The notes below the pieces were generated by a model. That model did no database searches. It was not told where the DNA came from and worked only from the letters and a program-made list of their open reading frames with translations. Both the position numbers and the translations under genes were made by a program. From Linnemannia hyalina (lineage: Eukaryota; Mortierellomycota; Mortierellomycetes; Mortierellales; Mortierellaceae), in assembly GCA_019671135.1 (NCBI GenBank), contig JAHRHY010000021.1, positions 186,001-250,000 of the forward strand: a DNA stretch of 64,000 bases. Reading direction: 5' to 3'. Shown here one piece after another: positions 24,001-35,300 of the stretch. Each line of letters begins with the position of its first letter. Within the stretch, counting starts at the first letter, position 1.

Positions 24001-26041
24001 GCACCCATACGAATTGATGTTGATCCCAAGGATGGCCATTCTGGATTAGGAGTGTCAGCGGAAGACGATATTATGACCGCTGGCTGTAGGGATTCTCTGG
24101 GCTTGGAGACTCTTGCTCCTTTCGACTTTATTGTGGTGGATCACGTCTTAGACTCTGCAGAGCTGGATTGGATCTACCCGTCGCCAGCGATTGCTTTTGT
24201 CTTGCTACTTGCCCCCACGACGGAGACTCTCAGATGGATTCTGCCACCAGCCGCCAAGAAGCAACCTGACGAGCCCGAGGAGTCTGGAGCCCTTGATGTC
24301 GGAGGCAGAGGAAGGGTTCGCCGAGAAGGTGACGCCCACCTGGGGGACCAACCTCTTGGTCGAGTTCAGAGAGTCTCCGCAGCGAACACCACCAACTCCA
24401 ACATTAGTAACCCTTACGTGACCCACAGTCATATTGCCGGACGACCAACATCGTCGACTCAGTCAGGAGCCGCGAAGAGCACTCTCAAGGTGCCCTCAGA
24501 TCTTTTCAAGAAGCGCAAGTCGCGTGGCCTGATGACGGTGACAAGACCTGCTCCTCACCATGCTCTTCAAGGTGACGAGCAACCCAAGATGGAGACGAGC
24601 ACGTTCCAGATTTGTCGGATGATCAAGCCTGTTCGACGGCTGAAGCTTCTTCAAATCTTCTACAATGCAATCCACCAGCACAACCACCGCTTGCAACACG
24701 AGGATCACCAAGACGATGATGGAACTGAGAGTCTGGACTCGGGATACCGTCGGGGTTCGACTGTGGAGACTTCGACCGAGAATGATTCAGACTCGGATAC
24801 TGGAGTGGACAAGAAGCGTCGGCTGTCGACCACGGATGCGACGTTTGATTCTCATTTGTCGCCCCCGTCGCCCCTTCTTCGGTCACGGTCGAATTCGCCA
24901 ATGTCGACTTCATCGTCTTCAGGCCGCCCAGTACCGTTGAAGCGAAGACGTAGACAGGATGCTGCTTCGGGCACCAATAAGGATCCAGACCTGACACGCG
25001 TGTCCAAGGCTCAAAAGAGTTCGATCGATGACACTGTGGTCATGAGAGGAGGATCAAGTACGACTCCAACGGTAGTTGTCGCGCAACCGACGCAGATTAC
25101 TGCCGAAGCTGAGATTGATCCGCCTAGGAACCTTGGGTTGAGCGGAGCAGTCATTGGGGTTGACGACAATTCGTTCCCGAAGCGCACTAGGAACAATGAC
25201 GCTCTGGCGCTGCTCTTGACTCCTGAGGAGCGCAATAGTTGTCGCGGGAAGAATGTTCTTGTTGCGGAGGATGATTTCGTTTCTCAAAAGATCCTTGAAA
25301 AGTAAGTTTTTCTTTTGTTTGTCAGTGTTTTTTTTTATCTTAACACTTTTTGGGGGTTTTTTTTTCGTATGTGATACGTTTTTTTTAAACTTTCATATAT
25401 ACTTTTCTTTCCCCCCCCTAGACAATTGACAAAGCTTGGGATGAATGTGATGATTGCGAGTAATGGACAGGAAGCCGTGGACCAATGGCTGTCTGTCGAG
25501 CGGGGCTATTACACCATTGCCATTTTTGACCACGTACGTATCAGCCAGGTTGAATGCATGGTAGGCATAAGTCATGTATATGTTGAATTTTGGTCTGCCT
25601 GCTAACCCTTACATACTTTGCAATGATTACGGTTACGAAAATAGCACATGCCGATTATGGATGGACTTGCGGCGACGAGGAAGGTGCGAGCATTGGAAGG
25701 AGAGTTTGCACAGGGACGGCACGATGGCAAGAAGCCGACCCGGATCCCGATTGTTGGACTCAGTGCCGATATTCAACAAAGCACCAAAGAGGTATGTGTT
25801 TTGAAAGGGTGGGGGGGCTTCTTCGTAGGTCTTGATATTTTTTTTTCTTTTCTGTACTTTTGACAAATGTGTTTTTTTATAAGGTTCAGATGAATTGACA
25901 CAGTTCTTTGTTTCTTTTGCTGGCGAAAAAAAAAAGTCGTGCATCAAGGCGGGAATGGATGAGTACATGACCAAGCCTCTGCTCACTAAGGGGCTCGCAC
26001 TGCTGATCCAGAGATACTGTTGCGCCAACTCCCAGACATGA
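15086..26041 (+). CDS. Giant hybrid histidine kinase, Mak2/Mak3-like (copy 1)
   Basis: Predicted phosphorelay sensor of about 3230 residues. Thirteen exons: 15086-16925, 17028-17119, 17211-17294, 17388-17782, 17874-20000, 20100-20270, 20363-22495, 22587-22772, 22897-23102, 23207-25301, 25422-25533, 25645-25791, 25937-26041. Order: disordered N-terminus; kinase-like domain from about residue 252 with LAPEQTGR near 569; P-loop ATPase (GPSGVGKS near 798, Walker B TWLIDD near 925) and long helical region; GAF about 2040-2200; PAS about 2205-2325; H-box FLANMSHELRT near 2337; HATPase with QILMNLIGNAIKFS, DQGIGLSP and KYGGTGLGLSIC; an interrupted receiver about 2620-2900; and a C-terminal receiver about 3094-3230 (VLVAEDDFVSQ, FDHMPIMDG, MTKPLL). 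No membrane segment is evident, so it is likely cytosolic. The layout resembles S. pombe Mak2/Mak3 (peroxide sensing), but the signal here is unknown. It is paralogous to the convergent gene. Confidence 0.93.
22773..22896 (+). other. Intron splitting the H-box, with conserved 3' end (copy 1)
   Basis: This 124-nt intron interrupts the Thr codon of MSHELRT/PFSG, directly after the phospho-acceptor histidine. From the branch-like CTAAC at 22854 to the acceptor at 22896 it aligns with the same intron in copy 2: about 34 of 44 columns are identical by eye, with CTAACAAATT and GGTGGCAA shared exactly. A second acceptor, GGTCAG ending at 22830, is in phase and would add 22 codons with no stop. Retention of the whole intron gives a stop. 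The other introns I compared (1 and 9) are not conserved between the copies. Confidence 0.6.
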
Positions 26042-26305
26042 CCAGAGTCGTAAGCTCTCCTCTGTGCTCCCCCCCCACACTCTGTTACCTGGTAATCTTA
26101 TTGTCGAGTTACACCCCTTTTTCTGTCCTTGTAGGTAGACCATAGAACGATTGCAGTTACTAAATATTTTATTTCTGTAGTGTACGACCGACCAATTTTT
26201 TTTTTGTATTTATATGTTGGAAATCTTGGTCGGCACTTTGATGTAGTTGACAAAATCATAACTTTCGATCAAGGTTGGGTATGCGTGGTACCGCCATTGC
26301 CCTTG
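26042..26305. other. Convergent 3' region between the two kinases
   Basis: Only 264 bases separate the two stop codons, so both polyadenylation regions must fit here. The stretch is AT-rich with a T-run near 26197-26206. No inverted repeat marking a duplication breakpoint was recognised. Confidence 0.5.
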
Positions 26306-29300
26306 CTACTCACAGCAGTATCTCTGAATCAAGATCGCAAGTCCTTGGGTCAATAGCGGCTTTGTCATATACTCGTCCATTCCTGCCTTGATACATTTCT
26401 ATCAAATGACAAATGGGGGACCAAAAGAAAGAGTTAAATTTGGATGTTCAAAATTGTTGGCATGTGGCATGTTTTACAACCATGAACCCCCCTTTGTCAA
26501 AATCGGGACTTTACCTCTTTGGTGGCGTGCTGGATGTCGGCACTCAGACCGACGATAGGGATGCGGTTAGGGTTCCTAGTTGGTTTGAAGACGCCAGACC
26601 TTGCGCTTCCTTCTCCAGTTGTTGATTGATCCCTATTGGCTTTGTTGTCGTCGTCGTCGTTGTTGGGGTTGAGTCTTTGCCTTTCTTTTTCCTCTGCCAT
26701 GTGCTCTGCTTCCAAGGACCGAATCATCCTTGTCGCCGCTAGACCGTCCATGATCGGCATATGCTATGGTAGGTAAATGAACATGGCCAATAGTCATGGG
26801 GGGGGGGGGGGGATGATTAGTATGCGAGTTTATCTTTTGATGGGTGAGGGAACATGAACTTCATAGTCGCCGCTCGGAACGGGGGAAAGAGATAAAGTTC
26901 TGGTGGGAGAACACTTACGTGATCGAAAATGGCGACGGTGTAGTGATCACGTTCAGCGGCCAGCCATCGATTGACGGCCTCCTGTCCGTTGTTGGCAATC
27001 ACCACATTCATTCCCAACTTTGTCAGTTGCCTATAGAAAGGATGCAACAAATAACAAAAAAAAGGAGCGTGTAGGAAAATAATTGTAAGTAAAAAAAAAA
27101 AAAAACTAGCTGCCTCAGCACTTACTTCAAACACAAGACTCAAGCGGCATACAGGACAAAGAGCATAGGAGTAGAAACTTACTTTTCAAGGATCTTTTGA
27201 GACACGAAATCATCTTCAGCGACGAGGACATTAATGCCCTTACACATCTTGAGCTGTCGGGGTGACAGAAGCAACGACAGAGCATCATTGTTACGAGCCC
27301 GCTTCCTGACATCGGTATCTTGACCCATATCCATGGCACGATTTCTTTGGCGACTCTTGCCCTTCTTCCGCGCTGCCGCCGCTGCTGCTGTTTCCGCGGT
27401 TGTCGAGGACTTGAGTGTTGTCAATCTTGCCGATTTTGATAGAGGCCGCTCGTCAAGCTTTGTTGACTCGTTGTCGGCGGAAGGGTCCTCGTCAAACAAA
27501 GCGGGATTCGGCCGTTGGCGCTTTAGAGTCTTGTGCGGCGATGGTCGACTCGACGAGCTGTCAGACATTGGCGATGACGCTGCCGCAGGGGTCGAGTACG
27601 CAGAAGAAGTAGGCGTCGACACATCACTATCCCTCCTTGACCGGCTGTATTCCTCTCCCATGCTAGTATCATCCTCATCCAACTCAGTCAACCTAGCACC
27701 GGTCGGCCACCTATCATCCTCGTCTTCCTCCATGTACTCCTCAGGATACATTTGACGATGCTCATGCTGCTTAATAGCGTTGGACATGATCTGGAGCAGC
27801 TTCATCCGGCGAACAGGTTTGATCATCCGGACCACCTGGAACGAGGGGTCCCTTCTGTTCAGTAGGACCTGGCGGACATGACCCTGATGTGACACACCGT
27901 TCTTCCTCCGCTTGAACAGCTGTGACGGTAATCTAGTCAATCCTGCAACCTTCGTCGCCGTAGTGGCGGAAGCGTTTCCTGATCTGGAATGTCCAGCAGC
28001 CAAACTCTTGGTCCCATCACAAATGGGCGCCCTTGCCGGAGCCGTGGGCGTAGATACAGGAGTCGAATGATCGACCTTGGACGAATACGACGCGCTATGA
28101 ACACGTCCCATTGCCCTCGCCGCAAAATCCACCTCGGAACTCTGACGGATCCGGCCTCGGCCCCCCACATCCACTTGCTCACTCTCAGCAGCCTCATCCT
28201 GATTAGCATCATATCGTTTCTCGGTTGCGGGTGGGAGGATCCAGCGCAAGGTCTCGGTGGTGGGTGCGAGGAGGAGGACATAGGCGACGCGGGGGGACGG
28301 GTGGATACAATCGAGTTCCGAAGAGTCGAGGACATGATCGACGAGGATAAAGTCGAAAGGTTGGATCGGCGGTAAGTCTGACGCTGTTGCGGTGGATTTA
28401 CCCTTGCAGGGGCTGTTAACCTTCTTGGATGGGTCCTTGCTGCAAGGGCTGCCGCTCGGCTTTTGTTCGTCCTGGGAGTGGGTCCTTCCGCTGCGTGGCG
28501 CGACAGAGCCGTTGCAAGGTCGCTTCGCCTGAGTCACAGGTACATTATCTTCCTTCTCTTCCTCTTCCTCACTCCCACTATGCAACGACGAAGCATCCGC
28601 CAACTCCGGACACCCTTCCTCCGAGTCACAAAGCACCCCAATCGCCCGAGCTTCAATCGCCGAATCAACACTATCAAACTCCATAAACTGCGCCTGCCCC
28701 CCAATCGTCTGCTTGAGCTGCTCCCTCAGGTATATGTTTGGCGACAAGATCAAGATCCGTTTGTCCTTCAATGCCGTGACACGCTTCACCAGAACCACAC
28801 GACATTCCTGGATCCGTGCATTCTCTGCTGGGTGCTCGGCTCTATCCTGATCAGTCATGGTTGTTAGCTTTGCAGTGAAGGTGAAGGTGGAGCCCTTGCC
28901 CTTCTCAGAGTCGACGACGATCTTGCCGTTCATGTGGGCAATCAACTGGGCGCAAATGGAGAGTCCAAGTCCAGTACCTCCATACTTGCGAGTGGTCCCA
29001 CTATCCGTCTGCTGGAAGGAAACAAACAACATCTTCTGCTCCTCAGGCGTCATCCCAATACCCTGATCCGTGACAGAACAATGCAGCAAGACTTCATCGC
29101 CCAAATGGGACTCATCCGACTCCAATGCAACCTTCTTCCTCAACTGCTCCACCCCACTAGTGTTATAATAATCAAGTCGACATTTTCCCGTCAGGATGTC
29201 CAGGATAGATTGAGGGGGTTTCTTGACAGGGATGGTCTCGCGTTTGCGGAGCTCATGCCAGTACTTGATGACGATACTTCCGGAGGTAGAGAACTTGATG

Positions 29301-32300
29301 GCGTTTCCGATGAGGTTCATGAGGATCTGTTTCATCCTGTCTGGGTCGCCGATGAGTTGGACGGGGAGGGTGGGGTCGAGGAGGATGATCAGTTCCAGAC
29401 CTTTGCGCGATGCCAATGGAACCAACAAGTCGCACACATCTAGTTTTTTTTTTTTTTTTACAAGGGATGAGAACATAAATTGTTAGTTCTAAAGGCATAT
29501 GCGCACAGAAACACTCGACAGCTGCATACATAAATAACGTTGTAAACTACCTCCAAGGATTTCCTCGAAACAGATTGGAATGTACTCCAGTGTCACCTTG
29601 TCAGCTTCCAATTTGCTAAAGTTGAGCAAGTCGTCAACAATACGGATCAACATCTCACAGGAAGCCTTGGCCATGTCGACAAACTCGAATTGTTCGTCTG
29701 ACAACCCACTTGAATCCTTGAGCAGCGACAGCATGCCCAAAATACCGGAGAATGGTCTAATGTTTGTACCACAATGATAATTTGCCACCAAATTTGTTAG
29801 TCTCAGGGGGGGCCAACTTATGAACACAAGTAAACCTCTCCAAGCGTCAAAAGAAATAATGGACTTACGTGCGGAGTTCGTGGCTCATGTTGGCCAAAAA
29901 ATTGGACTTGAGTTGGACAGCACGGCGCTGGTCGTCAATGTCAATAGTGACAGTCAACCATTGCAGGATATTCGCCCTCTCCGTGTTGGCTTTGATAGGC
30001 AGCATCCTGACAATTCCCCAGCGGTACGATCCATCACTCAATCCGTATCTCGCCTCCCTAAAAGGACATTGGTTTCAATGTGGTAGGCAATCAGTACCAT
30101 GCTCATCAAAGAGAAGGATAAGGATAATATAGAAATATTGACAAAAAAAATAAAACACTTACCATTGGCAGGACACTCCAGCTCGGACACGATCCTTCCA
30201 GGCGATACCATGGCCGACAATTTCATCGGGATGGACCAAGACACTCAACCTCGACTTCATGATCTGGTCCACAGTGTAGCCAGTCATATCACCCCACGTG
30301 GAATTAATGTACTGGCAGTTCTCAGCGTTGGCATCCCACAACGCTATGCCGCAGGGCATGTTCTCCAACAACCCATTCAGCTTGGTCTCGGATTGGAGAA
30401 CGGACTGGTACAGCAATGCGTTGGTGATCGAGATGCCCAATTGTTGGACTAGGAGGTTCATGACCAACAGTCTCTTGTTGGCGAACGCCCTTTCAGGGAA
30501 ATTCTCCATGTACAATACACCGACGAGGGTAGTCTTATGGAGGATAGGCGCGCAGAGGACGGTCTTGAGGTCGGCGTGTTGCTTGACGTACTCGTCTGCA
30601 CAGAACCGAGGGTCGTCTTTGGCATTGATGACCAGACAAGGGGCGGAGATGTTGATGACATAGTGGATGACACCCTGGAACAGCGAGCTGCACTGGTCAA
30701 ACCTCATGGGAGGATTCACAGACTCGCAGCGGCCACGGTCGCCACCCAACGAGGCCGCCAGGACGAGCTCGTGGTCCTTGGAGATGATGACGGAGCACTT
30801 CTTGGCACCGACGGATTGGTTGAGCACGCCAAGAGACTTAACCAACAACAGCTCCAAATCAATCTCACTCGCAATGACTTGCATCGCCTCTATGACTGAT
30901 GAGAAATCAATCACATCCAAATCCACATTCTCCATCTCGGGCGAGCGCGGGGAGCTAATCCATGTGTTTTGAAGGGAGTAGAGTGGTGCCGAGAGGATGG
31001 AAGTCCCTGTCGACGTTGCACTGGCCGGGTCATTGACGCCTGACTGGAATGTTGATGTCAGACCCGATTCTGCGGCTGCTGAGACTGCAGCGGCGTTCAA
31101 GGAATCGTTTCCAACATCAGAGGGGCTCATTGTTGAGCGAGGGCTGGCGGTCATCCAAGGAGAAGTAGCGGCGGTCGCAGCTGCAGTAAGGGGATAAACC
31201 AAAGCTGCATTAGCGCTGCTAGCGGCTTGTCGGAATGATCCTGATGATGCGGCAGCAGTGGCAGTAGTAATAGGGCAACTACTCGACGCAGCTGCAGCAT
31301 ATCGGCTAGACTCGTTATCGCTGGTAGGTCGATAAAACATCGACCGCGCAAGTCCCGCAGGGTCGTCATCCTGAGAAGCTGGGAAGATCTCAGGGTAGGT
31401 CCTATGGAACCATTGGACCTTACCCTTGGCACCCCAGTTGTGGTAGACCTTGCAAGAGTTGGCCATCAGACACCTGGCACTAGTGAAGAGTCCATGACGG
31501 AGATGGCATTTCGCAGCAAGCTCGTAGGCGAAGCACTTGTGGAGTGGGAAATCGCCGTCGGTTGCGAACTTGATGGCCTTCTCATAGAGCAGGAAGACCT
31601 TCTTCATGGCAGGGATGAACATTCCTCCGCGACCACGTCGTCTCGAGTCCGAGAGCACGTTGTAGACCCTGCACTGGGCGGCATACTCGTCATCGTCATC
31701 CACCTCCATGTCGGCTTCGACGCCATCGCAGTCATCGTCATCACCATATTCCTCTTCCTGACACAGCCTTTGGTCGGCCATCTCAGCTTCCAGGAGATAG
31801 TACATGGCGGCGTGGTTAGTCGCGTATTTGTTGGCTCTCATCTTCATCTGATCCCGAATACTCAACAACCGTCTCTGATGACGCTTCCGGACCTCCGGAT
31901 CCTTCTCCGTTCTCAACAGGTTAACCAACGACAGACCGACCACTGTGAAGATAGAGTGCGCAATCCAAGAGCCCTCAAAATTCATGATCGACTTGGGATC
32001 ATCATGCCAAACCTCCGTCATCTTCTCAATGAACGCGTAATGTCCGAAGATAAACGCCGCAACAATCTTGAGCATCTGGTAGGTGCTGTTGTTGTGAACC
32101 ATACTCAACGAATTCATGGCCCGTTTCGCAGCATGGGCCTTGGATTCGGAGTAATCCGCATCGTCAAAGATCAGCTCGGGGTTGGTGGTCGACTCTGTCC
32201 GGCCCTTGAGACACTTCACGAGCTGGAGGACTCCCTGCATGACCTCGACTCCGTGGGACTTGGGTCCAAACTCGTTATGTTTGGCAAGATGGTCGATGGT

Positions 32301-35300
32301 GCTAGTCATGAGGTCGTTGAGGTGGACGCGGCCGAGGAGGACCTTGATCACGGCAACATGGATCATTCCTGCGGTGTGGAAGAGGCGGTCGCAGGTGAGA
32401 TCGACGTCTGTGAGGGTTTCTTCCAAAGCCGAGACAGCGTGCGCGATGTGATCGCCCCACTGCTGGACGGTCATGTAGAACAAGAATATGACATGTTGAT
32501 TCCCGTTCGAAACATCGCACGCCAGTCTGAAATATTAAGAGAGTTATGATGGTTAGTAAAAAAGTGCAGGATTCAATTTCTCGTTTACTTGTACTCCGAG
32601 ATTGCAGGTCGTGTAACTTACTTTCCGAGCTCGTAAGCGTTGTCGAGGCACCCGTACCAGGTGGAGTAGGTGAGAGCAAACGACACCAATGCTCGACCTG
32701 CATCCTTGGTAATGCCGTGCTCACAGGTGAGTCTCATCGACTGAATGATCCCGCTGGCCATGAACGGCACATTGCAGTAGTACAAACTTGCACTATGATA
32801 AGTATTCAGATGGAAAGAAGAGAGGAGTCAGCGAACGAGATTAACTTGTCTTGATACGCAGATATGCAAGCTAAAAAAAGGCATTGAAGGCAATGCATAA
32901 TTCAGTTGGCTTACCTGGCGACAGACATAACTTCCATCATCATGGCGATCTTTGGATCGTGACAGATCTTTGGCGGGTCAGCCTCCAGCTCTGGCATATG
33001 CCTCAATAACATCTGGTGAGTCTCGCCAAAAGTAACCCTCATCTCCTCCTCCGTCGGGCTGAACAGCGTATCTTCCGGAATACCGAGTTCCTGCAGACAC
33101 TTGATCGTGATCGCTGTTGCCTTCTCCGGGGAAGAGTAGGCCCAAACAGACATCTCGATCTGGTGTTGATAAACTCGAGCTCTGTCGATCGGATCGGTCA
33201 CATTCGCCAAGACAATCTCACATATCTTCATGGCTTGACCGAAATTCTCCCGCCATCGCTCGGCCTCGATGCACTGAAGGTGCAGTTTCAGGGCCTCATG
33301 GTGGAGCGGTAATTGGCGTGAGATCGTGTAGCGCGTCGGTTTAGGCGATCCAAGAAGCCCCTCCATATCGATGTCCTGAAGGTCCGAGTCGGGAGGTGTT
33401 AGCGAGTGGACACTATTGCTGCTTGACGGAGAGGTAGTTGCCGTGGAAGTTGCATTGTTGAGACTGCCGTCGACTGGCTCAGTCTTGTCAGAACGCTCCC
33501 AACAGTGTTCTGGCAACAAAGCCATGGCAGCATTCCAAAACGCAAGGGCCATATCCTGAGCGCCGCTCTTCTGTGACTTCTCTCCGGCCAGTGAGAGGAT
33601 CACCCTCAGAGCACGACCATCCGGCCCAGATGACTTGTCGTCTTCTTCCTCCAGCACAGGCGGTGGATGATTTCCTAAGAAACAGTGCTCCTTCCAGTCG
33701 CTGGGCTTGTCGGCTTCCACTACCGGCTCCGGTGTTGCGGTCGTCGAGGACTTGTCCATTTTTCCAGCGGCGAGACTCTTCTTGATCAAGTTAAGGCTCT
33801 GGAGAACATGGCTGGCGGTTCTGAACTCCTGCCCCGGCGTGTTGAAAAGGATTTTGGCCATCTCGAAATGCAGCTTCTCGGTTTGCTCGGGACTGTCCAA
33901 CAGGTTCACGGCGACACGACGCATGGTCCCGTGGTGGAAACGCAGCTCGTTGGGTTCAGAGGTATAAACCAAAATTCCCTCCCGAATGGCAGACTGCAGA
34001 CCGGCCATGGCCTTGCATCCCGAATTCATAGCCGCCGGTGTGCTGGAGGGGTCAGCAGCAGTACCTTCATCTGGAGCATACGGCTTGGGTCCTGTACAAT
34101 TGCTCGACACTGCCGTCTTGGGTTCCGTTCCTGACCAGGTGAACGCCGCTGATGCCAAAAGTTGAAGATCATGGATCGTAAAAAATGGTCCACAGATCGA
34201 CGCACAGATTAACGTCTTTTTGGTATCACAGTCCAAAGCACGGAACCGTTGGTCGAGGAACGCAAACTCCTCTCCCGTCAATCGACGCACAACCTCGCCC
34301 AGGGTGTCCTCACAGGGCTCCCACTCCCACTCTCGACTGAAGCAGTTGAAGTAGATGGTCTCGGTCCTGTACAATTCCAGAACAAGCTGTCGAATGGTTA
34401 ACCAGGACTTTTGTCGGAGCGCCTTGGCCAGCGACACGACATCCTCCTTGTCGCGGTGGAGTAGTGAAGCCAAGAATTCCTGGATCGCTTCAAGAGTTGG
34501 GTTTTGAAGGCGAATGAATCGCACGCCTCCGCCACCACGAACAATGAGCGATGTTCCAGACGAAGATCGGTTAAGACCCCTTCTCGGTAGAGACGGCATG
34601 CCATCGCCTCCACCCCCGCCAATATTGCCAGAACCGTTCGGCATGGACGCCATCAAATCAGATCCAGTTCCCGAAGATCCTGGATTGTACTCGTTGTGCA
34701 TCGTTCCCAGAGCACTGAATCCTGTCGGGTGCCTGGCTCCTGCAACATTGCCTCCGCCCAAGATCTGTTTGACTTTGATCAAACACTCAATGGTGTCTCT
34801 GTGAGTGATGATCAGCACAATAGGGAGCCGCTTGTTGACATTGACCAGGGTGGCCAACAAGTCGATCGAGTTCTCATCCGCAAAATGGAGGTCGTCGATC
34901 AGCCAGGTCATGAAGAAATGTGTTGAAATAACCCGGATCAGCTTGAGGATCAGTGCATGAAAACGGGCCACTGAATGGGTGAGCGGGACATCCTTGCTTT
35001 CAGGCAAGTCGGAGCCTTTGAAAAAGTACTTCAACTCGGGGATCAGGTCGCAAATAATGCCAATCCCAGAGTCAGGTTCAAAGGCGGTCCTAATGGCGAT
35101 GACGAGGGTAGCCAGGGCGTCAGTCTGTTGGGTCAATAGTTGCTGGAGTACGCTCTGGATACAAGACAGGATCGCCGAGTAAGGGGCCGAGTTGCCAGCC
35201 TCGAAGACTCCTCCTGCGAACAATCCCGAGTTACGCGCCACTGTCGACATTCGCCTGATCAACACCGTCCTACGAAACCGAAACAAATAAAGTTAGTGAT

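Noticed and set aside
31404..32549. A 381-codon plus-strand frame inside kinase copy 2
   Set aside because: It is opposite the helical/GAF exon of copy 2, whose reading is confirmed by the paralogue. Antisense shadow.
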